Notes: generated by a model from the letters alone, not told the origin. 38,163 nt of DNA from JACPFV01 sp035526825 (GCA_035526825.1 DATLBT010000034.1:1-38163); one strand, 5' to 3'. Positions 23,223-32,170 are shown, counted from the stretch's first letter. A program made the numbers and translations.

Positions 23223-24062
23223 ATGAACACAGATCCCACCATCGCCCTGCGCCTCGTTTCGAGCGCGCTGATCGAAGCGCGCGGCGCCGACGCCGAAAGC
23301 TTCCTGCAGGGCCAGTTCAGCAACGACGTGCGCGCCGTGAGCGTGCAGCGCGCGCAACTGTCGAGCTACAACAGCCCCAAGGGCCGCATGCTCGCGGTGC
23401 TGCACCTGCTGCGCGACGCCGACGCGCTGTTGCTGGAACTGCCCCGCGTCCTGGTCGAGCCAGTGGTGAAGCGCCTGCGCATGTTCGTGCTGCGCTCGAA
23501 GGTCAGTTTGACACCCTCGGTTCGCGCACTCATCGGCGTTGCCGGGCTACGGGCTGCACAAGTCCTCGAAAGGGCGGGCTTGCCTGCGCCGGCGGCGCCA
23601 CTCGCCTGCGCCTGGACCGGTGGCGTCGGCGTGATGCGACGGCTCGGTGACGTGCCGCGCTGGTCGATCGTGGTGGCAGAAGGCGCGGCGGATGCCTTGC
23701 TCACGCAGCTGGGCGGAGGCAGCGGCACCGAGGCCGACTGGCGTCGGCTCGATCTCGAAGCCGGCGTGCCGAACATTTACGGCACGACCCAGGACCACTT
23801 CGTGCCGCAGATGTGCAACCTCGATGCGCTCGGCGGCATCAGCTTCGACAAGGGCTGCTACACCGGCCAGGAGATCGTCGCGCGCGTGCACTATCGCGGC
23901 GCCGTGAAGCGGCGCATGGAGACCCTGCGGCTCGCGGGCGAGCCGCCCGCTCCCGGTACGGAACTCACGCTGGCGGACGGCCGCCGCGGCGAGGTGGTCG
24001 ACGCCGTCGCCGTGGCGGGCGATGCGGCCCTCGTACAAATCGTGCTTGGCGGCCGCGACTAG
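23223..24062 (+). CDS. ygfZ: tRNA-modifying/folate-binding Fe-S protein YgfZ
   Basis: Folate-binding protein that assists iron-sulfur cluster enzymes in E. coli. The 279-residue protein has the GcvT-like fold start ALIEARGADAESFLQGQFSND (parts, residues 13-33) and the diagnostic KGCYTGQEIVAR motif (about residues 211-222) with its conserved Cys. It is divergent from the SDHAF4-sdh operon across about 57 bases. Gene context beside Fe-S-rich SDH is fitting. Start ATG at 23223, consistent with the family N-terminus. Confidence 0.93.
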   Translation: MNTDPTIALRLVSSALIEARGADAESFLQGQFSNDVRAVSVQRAQLSSYNSPKGRMLAVLHLLRDADALLLELPRVLVEPVVKRLRMFVLRSKVSLTPSVRALIGVAGLRAAQVLERAGLPAPAAPLACAWTGGVGVMRRLGDVPRWSIVVAEGAADALLTQLGGGSGTEADWRRLDLEAGVPNIYGTTQDHFVPQMCNLDALGGISFDKGCYTGQEIVARVHYRGAVKRRMETLRLAGEPPAPGTELTLADGRRGEVVDAVAVAGDAALVQIVLGGRD

Positions 24063-24112
24063 GCTCGATTTGCCGCCAGCGAACTGATTCGCCCTGGGCG
24101 ACGCGCCTTTCC

Positions 24113-25612
24113 CTAGGCCTCGGGCCTCATCTGGGGAAACAACAGCACGTCGCGGATCGAAGCCGAGTCGGTCAGGACCATCGCCAGCCGGTCGATGCCG
24201 ATGCCGGCACCCGCCGTCGGCGGCAGCCCGTATTCGAGGGCGCGGATGTAGTCGGCGTCATACACCATCGCCTCCTTGTCACCGCGATCGTGCGCCGCTG
24301 CCTGCGCGCGAAAGCGCGCAGCCTGGTCATCCGGGTCGTTGAGCTCGGAAAACCCGTTGGCCAATTCGCGACCGCCAATGAAGAACTCGAAGCGGTCGGT
24401 GACGTCGGGATTGGCGTCAGAGCGCCGCGCCAGCGGCGAGACTTCCGTCGGGTACTCGGTGATGAAAGTCGGCTCGAACAACCTGGCTTCCACCGTCTTC
24501 TCGAAAATCTCGGTCAGGAGCTTGCCGACGCCGTACTCGGGGCGAACGTCGCCACCGGCCTTGCGAGCGAATTCCGCGAGGTATTCCCGATCGCGCACGC
24601 GTCCGGCGTCGAAACCCGGGTTGAATTGCAGCACCGACTCGGTCAGCGTCATGCGCTTGAACGGCGCTGCGAGGTCGCAGCTCTGGCCCTGGTACGCCAG
24701 CCGGGTGTCGCCGCACACGGCGAGCGCCGCGTCGCGCACCAGGTTCTCGATCAGGTCCATGAACTCGCGGTAATCGGCGTACGCCTGGTAGAACTCGAGC
24801 ATGGTGAACTCGGGGTTGTGCCGCGTGCTCAGCCCCTCGTTGCGGAAATTGCGGTTGATTTCGTAGACGCGCTCGATGCCGCCCACGACCAGGCGCTTGA
24901 GGTACAGCTCCGGCGCGATGCGCAGGTAAAGCTCGCGGTCGAGCGCGTTGTGATGCGTGACGAACGGCCGCGCCGTCGCACCGCCGGGAATCGGCTGCAG
25001 CATCGGCGTCTCGACCTCGATGAAACCGAGCGCGTCGAAATACTGCTGGATGAAGCGGACCAGGCGGCTGCGCGTCTCGAATACCTTGCGCACGTCGGGA
25101 TTCATGATGAGGTCGACATAACGCTGGCGGTAGCGGGTCTCCGTGTCGGTGAGGCCGGCCCATTTCTCCGGCAGTGGCCGCAGCGACTTGGTCAGCGGCA
25201 CCAGCCGCGTCGCGCGAATCGAGAGCTCCCCCGCCTTGGTCTTCATGACCGGGCCTTCGGCGCCGATGATGTCGCCGACATCCCAGTGCTTGAAGTCGGC
25301 GTAAGCGGCTTCGCCGATCGCATCCTGCTTGACGAAAACCTGGATGCGCCCCGACATGTCCTGCAACTCGATGAACGACACCTTGCCCTGCCCGCGCTTG
25401 GCCATCATGCGGCCCGCCAGCGCGAATGCCTGCGGCTCGGCCTCGAGCGACTCGGCCGAGCGTCCACCGAACATGCCCCGCAGGTCCTCAGCCAGCGCGT
25501 TACGCCGGAAGGTGTTCGGGTAGGCATTGCCCTTCGCGCGCAGCTTGTCGAGCTTCTCGCGGCGCTGCGCGATGAGGAAATTTTCGTCCTGCGGCCTGTC
25601 TTCGTCAGCCAT
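24113..25612 (-). CDS. lysS: lysyl-tRNA synthetase (class II)
   Basis: Charges tRNA-Lys. The 499-residue protein has the N-terminal OB domain (about residues 60-170), motif 1 near FIEVETPMLQPIPGGA, motif 2 YEINRNFRNEGLSTRHNPEFT and motif 3 GAGIGIDRLAMVLTDS at the C-terminus. Start ATG at 25612, overlapping the prfB stop by 8 bases; prfB-lysS is a conserved gene pair. The 50-base gap to the convergent ygfZ shows no clear T-tract terminator. Confidence 0.96.
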   Translation of the reverse strand: MADEDRPQDENFLIAQRREKLDKLRAKGNAYPNTFRRNALAEDLRGMFGGRSAESLEAEPQAFALAGRMMAKRGQGKVSFIELQDMSGRIQVFVKQDAIGEAAYADFKHWDVGDIIGAEGPVMKTKAGELSIRATRLVPLTKSLRPLPEKWAGLTDTETRYRQRYVDLIMNPDVRKVFETRSRLVRFIQQYFDALGFIEVETPMLQPIPGGATARPFVTHHNALDRELYLRIAPELYLKRLVVGGIERVYEINRNFRNEGLSTRHNPEFTMLEFYQAYADYREFMDLIENLVRDAALAVCGDTRLAYQGQSCDLAAPFKRMTLTESVLQFNPGFDAGRVRDREYLAEFARKAGGDVRPEYGVGKLLTEIFEKTVEARLFEPTFITEYPTEVSPLARRSDANPDVTDRFEFFIGGRELANGFSELNDPDDQAARFRAQAAAHDRGDKEAMVYDADYIRALEYGLPPTAGAGIGIDRLAMVLTDSASIRDVLLFPQMRPEA

Positions 25613-26733
25613 TTTTCTGCTCTGCCTTTTTGGGGGTACCCTGCTTGAGACTCGCCTCGATGAAACGGTCGAGGTCTCCGTCCAGCACGCGCTGCGTGTC
25701 GGAAATCTCCACGCCGGTGCGCAGATCCTTGATGCGCGACTGGTCCAGCACGTAGCTGCGGATCTGGTAACCCCACTCGATGTCGGACTTGCCGGCCTCG
25801 GTGGCCTGCTTGACCGCGTTGCGCTTGTCCATCTCGCGCTCGTAGAGCTTGGCTTTGAGCATCTTCATCGCGCGGTCGCGGTTCTGGTGCTGCGAGCGCT
25901 CGGTCTGGCAGGCGACGACGATGCCCGATGGCTGGTGCGTGATGCGAATGGCCGATTCGGTCTTGTTCACGTGCTGGCCGCCAGCGCCGCCGGAGCGGTA
26001 GGTGTCGACCTTGAGGTCTGCCGGGTTGATGTCGATCTTGATGTCGTCATCCACTTCGGGTGACACGAACACGGCGGCGAACGAGGTGTGGCGGCGCGCG
26101 TTGCTGTCATACGGGGATTTGCGCACCAGCCGATGCACACCAATCTCGGTACGCAGCCAGCCGTAGGCGTAAGGCCCGCTGACGTAGAACGACGCACCCT
26201 TGATGCCGGCGACCTCGCCCCGCGACTCATCGAGGATTTCGGTCTTGAAGCCCTTGTCGGCGCAGAAGCGCAGGTACATGCGCAACAGCATCGCGGCCCA
26301 GTCCTGCGCTTCGGTGCCGCCGGTGCCGGACTGGATGTCGACGAAGGCGGCATGCGAGTCCATTTCGCCGCTGAACATGCGCTTGAATTCCATTTCGCCA
26401 GCGACCTGCACGAGCGTGGCGAGCTCACGGCGGATCTCGGCGGCCGTCGTTTCGTCGTCCTCGGCGGCGGCCAGCTCGAGCAGGTCGGCAGCGTCGCGAA
26501 GGCCGGAATCGGCACGCTCCAGCGGACGGATTACGTCCTCGAGGCGGGCGCGCTCCTTGCCGAGCGCCTGGGCGTGCTCCGGTTTGTTCCAGATGTCGGG
26601 GCGCTCGAGTTCAGCTTCGACCTCGGCCAGCCGGTCACGCTTGCCCGCGTAGTCAAAGATAGCTCCGCAGGGCGCCGAAACGCTCCTGCAGAGCTGCCAT
26701 CTCCGTCTTGATCGACTGGGTGTCAATGGACAT
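25605..26733 (-). CDS. prfB: peptide chain release factor 2, programmed +1 frameshift
   Basis: Terminates translation at UAA and UGA. The coding sequence begins at ATG 26733, reads 26 codons ending ...LRSYL, meets in-frame TGA at 26653-26655 and continues after a +1 shift as DYAGKRDRLAEVEAEL. Frame-corrected length is about 375 residues. The GGQ motif is in RSGGAGGQHVNKTES and the fold matches RF2 throughout. At the stop-recognition tripeptide the text reads RKSPYDSNARRHTSF, that is SPY where RF2 usually has SPF. It overlaps lysS by 8 bases. Confidence 0.95.
26649..26668 (-). promoter_or_regulatory. prfB autoregulatory +1 frameshift site
   Basis: The minus strand reads CGGAGC TAT CTT TGA C. 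CTT TGA C is the classical RF2 slip site, and GGAG is an internal Shine-Dalgarno-like element just before TAT. E. coli uses AGGGGG TAT CTT TGA C. Shortage of RF2 lets the ribosome pause at TGA and shift +1, restoring RF2. Confidence 0.93.
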
Positions 26734-26816
26734 TGGGGGACATTCGGGGCCGCAAAAGGGCGTGCAGTGTAGCGGAACCGCTGGCCAACCAATGCGCGCC
26801 AAGCCGGGCGAACAAG

Positions 26817-26845
26817 TTGTGTCAAACCGCCGCAGCGATTACAGT
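26817..26845 (+). promoter_or_regulatory. possible sigma-70 promoter of the OmpA-like gene
   Basis: TTGTGT (26817-26822) and TACAGT (26840-26845) are separated by exactly 17 bases, matching 3 and 4 of 6 consensus positions. It lies 92 bases before the ATG at 26938 in the 204-base prfB/ompA gap. The rest of that gap shows only GGGGAG before the start codon as a ribosome-binding site. Confidence 0.35.
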
Positions 26846-26937
26846 TTTCCCCCGCGGGCGGCTGGAGAGAGCGTCCCGCGGCGGCACCTTGTCGCCGACC
26901 TTCACGCACCGACCACCGAGAAACTCGGGGAGAACAC

Positions 26938-28356
26938 ATGAAGAAGTATTCCGGTCTGCTGGGCACGCTCGGTTTCGGCCTGGCGGTGTTGTCGCTGGCG
27001 GCCAGCGCGCAGGTCATCCCCAATCTCGGCGGCCCCTCGGAGTCCAGCGATGATGAGGGCGGTTCCGACTCCGACGTCGGCGGCGACCGCCGTTACTACG
27101 TCGCGCCGATGTTTACGTACATCGCCTCCGACCGCGATCGCAACACCAAGGACGGCATGGGCGGTACGATCTCGCTCGGAAAACAGATGACCTCGGGCCT
27201 CAACCTCGAGCTCACCGGCTTCTACGCGCAGATGGATCCGAGCACCAGTACGGGCTCGGGCGCCGGCGACAGCGTCGAGCTGAACGGCTATGGCGCTGCG
27301 CTGATGATTTTCCCGTCGCAAACCTTCCAGTACCTGTATGGGGTGCTCGCCCTGCACCAGGGCTCGGTCGAGAACCACCCGACCACGCCCGCCACGACCG
27401 GCTTTGCGTACCGCACCACGGTGTTCGACCCCGGCATCGGGTACCTCGTGCCGATGTCGCAGTGGCTCGGCGGCTTCGAAATGGCGCTGCGCCTCGAGGC
27501 GCGCTACCGCGTGGACGCACACACGCGCAGCCAGGCCGGCAACGGCCGCACCAAGCATTTCTACGAACCGGTGGCCAACATCGGCCTGATGTTCCCGCTC
27601 GGCAAGCTGCCGGTAACGGCCGCCCCCGTCGAGGAAGTCGCGGTGGTCCCCGCCGGCGATGCCGATAGCGACGGCGTGCCAGACGATCGCGACCAGTGCC
27701 CCGACACCCCGGCCGGCACCACCGTCAACGAGCAGGGTTGCGAGAACGATGCCGACGGCGACGCCGTGGTCGATCGCCTCGACACCTGTCCCGAAACGCC
27801 GGCCGGCACGGCGGTCAACGAGCAGGGCTGCCCGGCCGTGAAGGATGCTGACGGCGACGGCGTGCCGGACGAGACCGACACCTGCCCCGAAACGCCGGCA
27901 GGCACCGCCGTCGACGAGGCTGGCTGCCCGCCGAAGGTCGAGAGCGGCTGCCGCGCGCCGGTCCCGGGCGAGCCGATCAACCTCGAGGGTTGCGCCACGG
28001 GCGAGTCGGTCGTGCTCAAGGGTGTCAACTTCGAGGTCAACAGTGCACGTCTCACGGCCAACGCGAAGGTCATCCTCAACCAGGTCGCCGACTCACTGGC
28101 CTCCTCGTCGATGAAGATCGAAATCGGCGGCCACACCGATGCGCAGGGCTCCGATGACTTCAACCAGAAGCTGTCCGACCGGCGAGCGCAGTCCGTTCAG
28201 GGCTACCTGATCGCGCGCGGCATCGATTCGTCCAGGCTCACCGCCAAGGGCTACGGTGAGACGCAGCCCGTCGATACCAACGAAACACCGGAAGGCCGCG
28301 AGCTCAACCGCCGCGTCGAGCTCAAGGTGGTCGACGGCGGCCAGCAGCCGCAGTAG
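26938..28356 (+). CDS. OmpA/OprF-family outer membrane protein with TSP3 repeats
   Basis: Outer-membrane protein that ties the membrane to peptidoglycan. The 472-residue protein has a signal peptide (MKKYSGLLGTLGFGLAVLSL...AASA) and a beta-barrel-like domain to about residue 230. Three 28-residue calcium-binding repeats of the TSP3 type follow (about 241-330), with DADSDGVPDD, DADGDAVVDR and DADGDGVPDE. The C-terminal OmpA domain begins near KGVNFEVNSA and contains GHTDAQGSDDFNQKLSDRRA and the LNRRVEL motif for diaminopimelate binding. Start ATG has GGGGAG 7 bases upstream. A strong hairpin terminator follows. Confidence 0.93.
   Translation: MKKYSGLLGTLGFGLAVLSLAASAQVIPNLGGPSESSDDEGGSDSDVGGDRRYYVAPMFTYIASDRDRNTKDGMGGTISLGKQMTSGLNLELTGFYAQMDPSTSTGSGAGDSVELNGYGAALMIFPSQTFQYLYGVLALHQGSVENHPTTPATTGFAYRTTVFDPGIGYLVPMSQWLGGFEMALRLEARYRVDAHTRSQAGNGRTKHFYEPVANIGLMFPLGKLPVTAAPVEEVAVVPAGDADSDGVPDDRDQCPDTPAGTTVNEQGCENDADGDAVVDRLDTCPETPAGTAVNEQGCPAVKDADGDGVPDETDTCPETPAGTAVDEAGCPPKVESGCRAPVPGEPINLEGCATGESVVLKGVNFEVNSARLTANAKVILNQVADSLASSSMKIEIGGHTDAQGSDDFNQKLSDRRAQSVQGYLIARGIDSSRLTAKGYGETQPVDTNETPEGRELNRRVELKVVDGGQQPQ
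27658..27927 (+). repeat. three 84-base in-frame repeats (TSP3, calcium-binding)
   Basis: Units 27658-27741, 27748-27831 and 27844-27927 are each 84 bases (28 codons), with short linkers of 6 and 12 bases. Each encodes DxDxDG..., then CPxTPAGT.V and ...GC, with two cysteines per unit. The high DNA similarity, especially of the GACACCTG...CCGGCCGGCAC stretch, suggests internal duplication and a chance of copy-number change. Confidence 0.85.
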
Positions 28357-28374
28357 CAACCGCACCGGTATTTG

Positions 28375-28412
28375 GGCCCCGCCCCGCTCGCGCGCGGCGG
28401 GGCCTTGTTTTT
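28375..28412 (+). terminator. rho-independent terminator after the OmpA-like gene
   Basis: Stem GGCCCCGCC (28375-28383) with GGCGGGGCC (28396-28404), a 12-base GC-rich loop, then TTGTTTTTG. It separates this gene from the convergent TetR gene, whose stop lies 16 bases beyond. Confidence 0.88.
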
Positions 28413-28427
28413 GTGGAGGGTGTTGCC

Positions 28428-29093
28428 TTACGCCACTCGGCCCGGCGTGGCCGGGCGCACGGCTTGCTGGTAAGCGGCCTGCACCGCTGACACCATCAAT
28501 CGAGTGGCCTCGAGCACGCTGCCGAGCGGCGCCTTCGGTCGCGCCAGCCACCAGCGCGCCAGCGCCTCACCGGCGCCGAGCATGCCGACCGCGTACGGTT
28601 CGGCGGCGTGAGTCGGCGCGTAGCCCGGCACAGTCTCGGTCAGCGTGAGGGCGGCCAACTGCACGATGCGACGCCGATAGTTCGAGACATGACGTGCCAC
28701 AGGCCCCTCGCCGAGCCCTTCCGCGAACAGCACTGCCCAGCCGTGCCGGTCGCGATCGATGAACTTCATGATCACCTCGGCGCCGCGCAGCAGGCGCTGG
28801 CGCGCATCGGGCTGTCGCAGCAATTCCTCGACGGCTGACAGCACCGCGCGGCCCATGCGGTCGACGGTGGCGAGATAAAGCCCTTCCTTCGACTGAAAAT
28901 AGGCGTACAGCATCGGCTTGGTGACGCCGCAGGCGCGCGCGATGTCATCCATGGCGGCGGCGTGATAGCCGCGGCGTCCGAATACCTGCGCTGCGGTGTC
29001 GAGCATCTGGCGCTCGCGCTCGGCGCGCGGCAGTTTGCGCCGTTGCGCCGGGCGGGCAGGTCGTCTGGGTGAAGCGCGTGCGGCACGGCTCAT
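28428..29093 (-). CDS. TetR-family transcriptional regulator (lipid module)
   Basis: A 221-residue regulator with a basic N-terminus and the TetR helix-turn-helix at about residues 26-70: AAQVFGRRGYHAAAMDDIARACGVTKPMLYAYFQSKEGLY. The C-terminal ligand domain is helical. It is divergent from the acyl-CoA synthetase across 66 bases containing a palindrome TTACCCCGAAGTAA. Regulators in this position usually repress the adjacent operon and are released by an acyl-CoA-type ligand. The ligand here is unknown. Start ATG at 29093; an extended Arg-rich lead is seen but no better start. Confidence 0.9.
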   Translation of the reverse strand: MSRAARASPRRPARPAQRRKLPRAERERQMLDTAAQVFGRRGYHAAAMDDIARACGVTKPMLYAYFQSKEGLYLATVDRMGRAVLSAVEELLRQPDARQRLLRGAEVIMKFIDRDRHGWAVLFAEGLGEGPVARHVSNYRRRIVQLAALTLTETVPGYAPTHAAEPYAVGMLGAGEALARWWLARPKAPLGSVLEATRLMVSAVQAAYQQAVRPATPGRVA

Positions 29094-29129
29094 CGACTAG
29101 GCCTCGACGCCAGCGGAACCGGTGGTAAG

Positions 29130-29143
29130 TTACCCCGAAGTAA
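29130..29143. promoter_or_regulatory. TetR operator candidate, site 1
   Basis: TTACCCCGAAGTAA in the divergent gap between the TetR and the synthetase, 16 bases before the synthetase ATG. Outer arms extend to GTTAC/GTAAC. A second half-site pair GGTAAGTTACC overlaps its left edge (29124-29134). Two related 14-mers occur at 30988 and 36334. Confidence 0.65.
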
Positions 29144-29159
29144 CAAGGGATTCCACAGC

Positions 29160-30974
29160 ATGGTGCAAAAATCGGGCGCGACCGTTCACTGGCGCGACAT
29201 AGCTCGCGGCCTGGTCGCGGGTTTGCCCGACACGCTCACCACGCTGCGAGGGGTTGGCACGCTGTTGAAGGTGCGGCTGGGCGCGGCCCTGTCGGTGGGC
29301 GCCGTTCTCGAGGCCAATGCCGAGGCCCACGCGAAGGCTGCGGCGCTGCTGTTCGAAAACCAGCGCTGGACCTACGCGGAGCTCAACCTCTGGGTGAATC
29401 GCCTGGCGCACACGCTGCGCCGCGAGGGTGTGAGGGCGGGCGACGTCGTCGCGCTGTTGATGGAAAACCACGCCGCCACGCTGGCCTGCGTTGCCGCCGT
29501 CGCCAAGCTCGGCGCCATCGCCGGCATGCTCAACCCGAACCTGCGCGGCGATGCCCTGCGCCACAGCGTGCGGGCAATGTCACCGGCGCGGCTCATCGTC
29601 GCTGGAGAATGCCTCGACGGCTTCGCCGAGCTCGGCGCCACCTGGACCGGTCCGGTGCCGCTGTGGCTGCGCGGCTACGGCGACGGCACCTGCCCCGCGG
29701 GCTGGACCGACCTTGCCGCGGCGAGCGAGCGCGCCAGCACGCGCAATCCGCAAGTAACGGCGCGCATCGATCTCGCCTCGCCTTTCTGCTACATCCTGAC
29801 CTCCGGGACCACGGGCATGCCGAAGGCCTCGGTCATGAGCCACCGGCGCTGGCTGCGCAGCATGGCGGGCATGGGGCAGCTCACGCTGCGGTTGAAGCCG
29901 GGCGACGTGCTGTATTGCGCGCTGCCGCTGTACCACAACAATGCGCTGACGGTGTCGTGGAGCGCCACGATGGCCACCGGCGCCGCCCTGGCGCTCGATC
30001 GCAAATTCAGCGCGAGCCGCTTCTGGGCCCGCGTCCGCCATTTCGACGCTGTCGCGTTCTCGTACATCGGCGAACTGTGCCGGTACCTGCTCGCGCAGCC
30101 GCCATTGCCGGACGATCGCCAGCATCGCGTCCGCGCCTGCATCGGCAACGGCCTGCGCCCGGAGATCTGGCGCGCGTTCAAGGATCGCTTCGCCATCGAG
30201 CGCATCTGCGAGTTCTACGGGGCGAGCGAAGGCAACATGGTGTTCGTCAACAGCTTCAACGTCGACGAGACCGCCGGCTACTGCCCGTTCCCGTTCGCGG
30301 TGGCGGAGTACGACCCCGCGACGGCGCTACCGCGGCGCAATGCCGAGGGCCGGCTCGACAAGGTTGCGCGCGGCGGCGTCGGACTGCTGCTGACCGAAGT
30401 CACCGACAGCGCGCCGTTCGACGGCTACACCGACTCGGGCGCCGGCGAGAAAAAGCTGGTGCGCGACGCCTTCAAGGCCGGCGACTGCTGGTTCAACACC
30501 GGTGACCTGGTGCGCGACCAGGGTTGGCGACACATCCAGTTTGTCGACCGCCTCGGGGACACGTTTCGCTGGAAAGGCGAGAACGTCGCCACCACCGAGG
30601 TGGAGGCTGCGCTGGGCACCGCACCGGGAATCGCCGACTGCACCGTCTACGGCGTGCAGGTACCGCACATGGATGGCCGCGCGGGCATGGCCGCGTTTTG
30701 CCTCGCCGACACGGAGGCGCTCGACGGCGCCGCGCTCGCCGCCCATCTCTGCGCACAGTTGCCCGCTTACGCAGTCCCGGTATTCCTGCGACGCGTTGTG
30801 GCACTGGAGACCACCGCCACTTTCAAGACGCGCAAGCAATTGCTGCGCGACGAGGGCTGTGATCCCACGCGCGTCGCGGACCCGCTGTATGTGCTGCTGG
30901 ACCGCGCGCGCGGTTACGAGCGCCTCACGCCGGAGACCTGGAAAACGCTGCAGGACGGACGCCAAAAGCTGTAA
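29160..30974 (+). CDS. FATP-type (very) long-chain acyl-CoA synthetase
   Basis: Activates a carboxylic acid to its CoA thioester via an acyl-AMP. The 604-residue protein has the ATP-binding loop ILTSGTTGMPKASV (about residues 212-225), the RICEFYGASEGNM motif and the GDLVRDQGWRHIQFVDRLGD region followed by TFRWKGENVATTEVE. This pattern, with little transmembrane sequence, resembles the FadD6/FATP subfamily that takes very long or bulky acids. Substrate is unknown. Start ATG at 29160 follows a palindrome. Downstream the hydrolase-ACBP gene begins 47 bases after the stop with its own palindrome, so there may be two regulated units. Confidence 0.9.
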   Translation: MVQKSGATVHWRDIARGLVAGLPDTLTTLRGVGTLLKVRLGAALSVGAVLEANAEAHAKAAALLFENQRWTYAELNLWVNRLAHTLRREGVRAGDVVALLMENHAATLACVAAVAKLGAIAGMLNPNLRGDALRHSVRAMSPARLIVAGECLDGFAELGATWTGPVPLWLRGYGDGTCPAGWTDLAAASERASTRNPQVTARIDLASPFCYILTSGTTGMPKASVMSHRRWLRSMAGMGQLTLRLKPGDVLYCALPLYHNNALTVSWSATMATGAALALDRKFSASRFWARVRHFDAVAFSYIGELCRYLLAQPPLPDDRQHRVRACIGNGLRPEIWRAFKDRFAIERICEFYGASEGNMVFVNSFNVDETAGYCPFPFAVAEYDPATALPRRNAEGRLDKVARGGVGLLLTEVTDSAPFDGYTDSGAGEKKLVRDAFKAGDCWFNTGDLVRDQGWRHIQFVDRLGDTFRWKGENVATTEVEAALGTAPGIADCTVYGVQVPHMDGRAGMAAFCLADTEALDGAALAAHLCAQLPAYAVPVFLRRVVALETTATFKTRKQLLRDEGCDPTRVADPLYVLLDRARGYERLTPETWKTLQDGRQKL

Positions 30975-30987
30975 CCGCCGTGCTAAC

Positions 30988-31001
30988 TTACCGACAGGTA
31001 A
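30988..31001. promoter_or_regulatory. TetR operator candidate, site 2
   Basis: TTACCGACAGGTAA, a perfect 5-bp inverted repeat with a 4-base centre, extended to CTTACC/GGTAAG. It lies in the 47-base gap before the hydrolase-ACBP gene, 21 bases upstream of its ATG, and matches site 1 in length and arm sequence. Confidence 0.7.
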
Positions 31002-31021
31002 GGTCTGGGGAAAACAAGCAC

Positions 31022-32170
31022 ATGCATCGCGTCGAACAAGGCACGTTCCGTCACGAGGGCTACACCCTGGCCTACGAACAGCACGGCAGCGAGGACGGCG
31101 TACCGATCCTGCTGATGCACGGCATCCTGCTCGACGCGGCGGTCAACCGGGACCTTGCAAGCCCGCTCGCCGATGCCGGCTTCCGCGTCATCCTGCTTGA
31201 CCTGCTCGGCCACGGCCGCAGCGATCGCGCCGAGGCCGCCGAGCTGCGCAATGACTTCTTTGCCGAGCAGGTGGTCGCCTGCCTCGACCACCTCGAAATC
31301 GACCAGGCTGTCGTCGGCGGGCTGTCCCTCGGCGCCATCGTCTCGCTGCAGGTCGCCGTGACGCACCCGAAGCGCGTCAAGGCGCTGCTGCTGGAGATGC
31401 CCGTGATGGAAGAGTCGACCCCGTTCGCGGCCGTGCTGCTCTCGCCATTCATCTTCATGACCAACTACATGGCGTGGGCGTACCGGCCGTTCGCGCAGCT
31501 GCTGCGCAAGCTGCCGCGGCCGCGCACCGGCGTTTATGAGAGCGCGCTCAATGCCGCAGCGCAGGATCCCGAGGCGATTCGCGCGATCCTGCACGGCGTG
31601 CTGGTCGGGCCGGTGGTGCCGACGCGGCGCCAGCGCCGCCGCATCCAGGCGCCGGCGCTGGTGATCGGCCACAAGGGCGACTGGCTGCACAACCTCGAGG
31701 ATGCGAAGGCGCTGGCCGAGGAGATCCCGTCTGCGCGCCTGCTGATTGCAAACTCGATACTCGAACTGCGCACGCGCCCCGCCCGGTTGATGCCGGAAAT
31801 CCTGACGTTCCTGCGCGAGTCCACCGGCGCCAACATCGTGAAGCTCGATCCGCCGTCGCCGGCGCAGACCGCCTCGCCCGATGAGCTGCGCGCGCGCTTC
31901 GACGCGACGGTCGAGAAGGTCCGCGCCGCGCCCGGCGCCGGCCCCATGAAGCCGTCGAACGAGATGAAGCTGAAGATGTACGCGCTCTACCGCCAGGCCA
32001 CCGATGGCGACGTGCAAGGCAAACGCCCCGGCATGATGGACGTCGTCAACCGCTTCAAGTTCGACGCGTGGGCAACGCTGCAGGGCACCTCGCGCGAAGA
32101 CGCGATGCGCCGATACATCGCCGAGGTGGAAGCGATCGAGCAGAAGTTCGCGCCGGCCCGCGAGGCATGA
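31022..32170 (+). CDS. alpha/beta-hydrolase fused to an acyl-CoA-binding (ACBP) domain
   Basis: A 382-residue two-domain protein. Residues 1-270 are an alpha/beta-hydrolase: oxyanion HG (33-34), GHGRSDR (63-69), nucleophile elbow GGLSLG with Ser102, and Asp220 in GHKGDW. No His is seen at the usual late position; the segment reads NSILELRTRP. Residues 286-382 are ACBP-like: ELRARFDATVEKVR, KPSNEMKLKMYALYRQATDGD, GKRPGMMDVVNRFKFDAWAT and EDAMRRYIAEVEAIEQKF. The fusion suggests an enzyme or sensor working on acyl-CoA esters, perhaps a thioesterase; loss of the catalytic His could instead mean a binding protein. Start ATG at 31022; it overlaps the first dehydrogenase gene (ATGA). Confidence 0.9.
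   Translation: MHRVEQGTFRHEGYTLAYEQHGSEDGVPILLMHGILLDAAVNRDLASPLADAGFRVILLDLLGHGRSDRAEAAELRNDFFAEQVVACLDHLEIDQAVVGGLSLGAIVSLQVAVTHPKRVKALLLEMPVMEESTPFAAVLLSPFIFMTNYMAWAYRPFAQLLRKLPRPRTGVYESALNAAAQDPEAIRAILHGVLVGPVVPTRRQRRRIQAPALVIGHKGDWLHNLEDAKALAEEIPSARLLIANSILELRTRPARLMPEILTFLRESTGANIVKLDPPSPAQTASPDELRARFDATVEKVRAAPGAGPMKPSNEMKLKMYALYRQATDGDVQGKRPGMMDVVNRFKFDAWATLQGTSREDAMRRYIAEVEAIEQKFAPAREA

Noticed and set aside
26653..26655. In-frame TGA in prfB as a pseudogene mark
   Set aside because: The CTT TGA C slip site with upstream GGAG is the conserved programmed frameshift of RF2.
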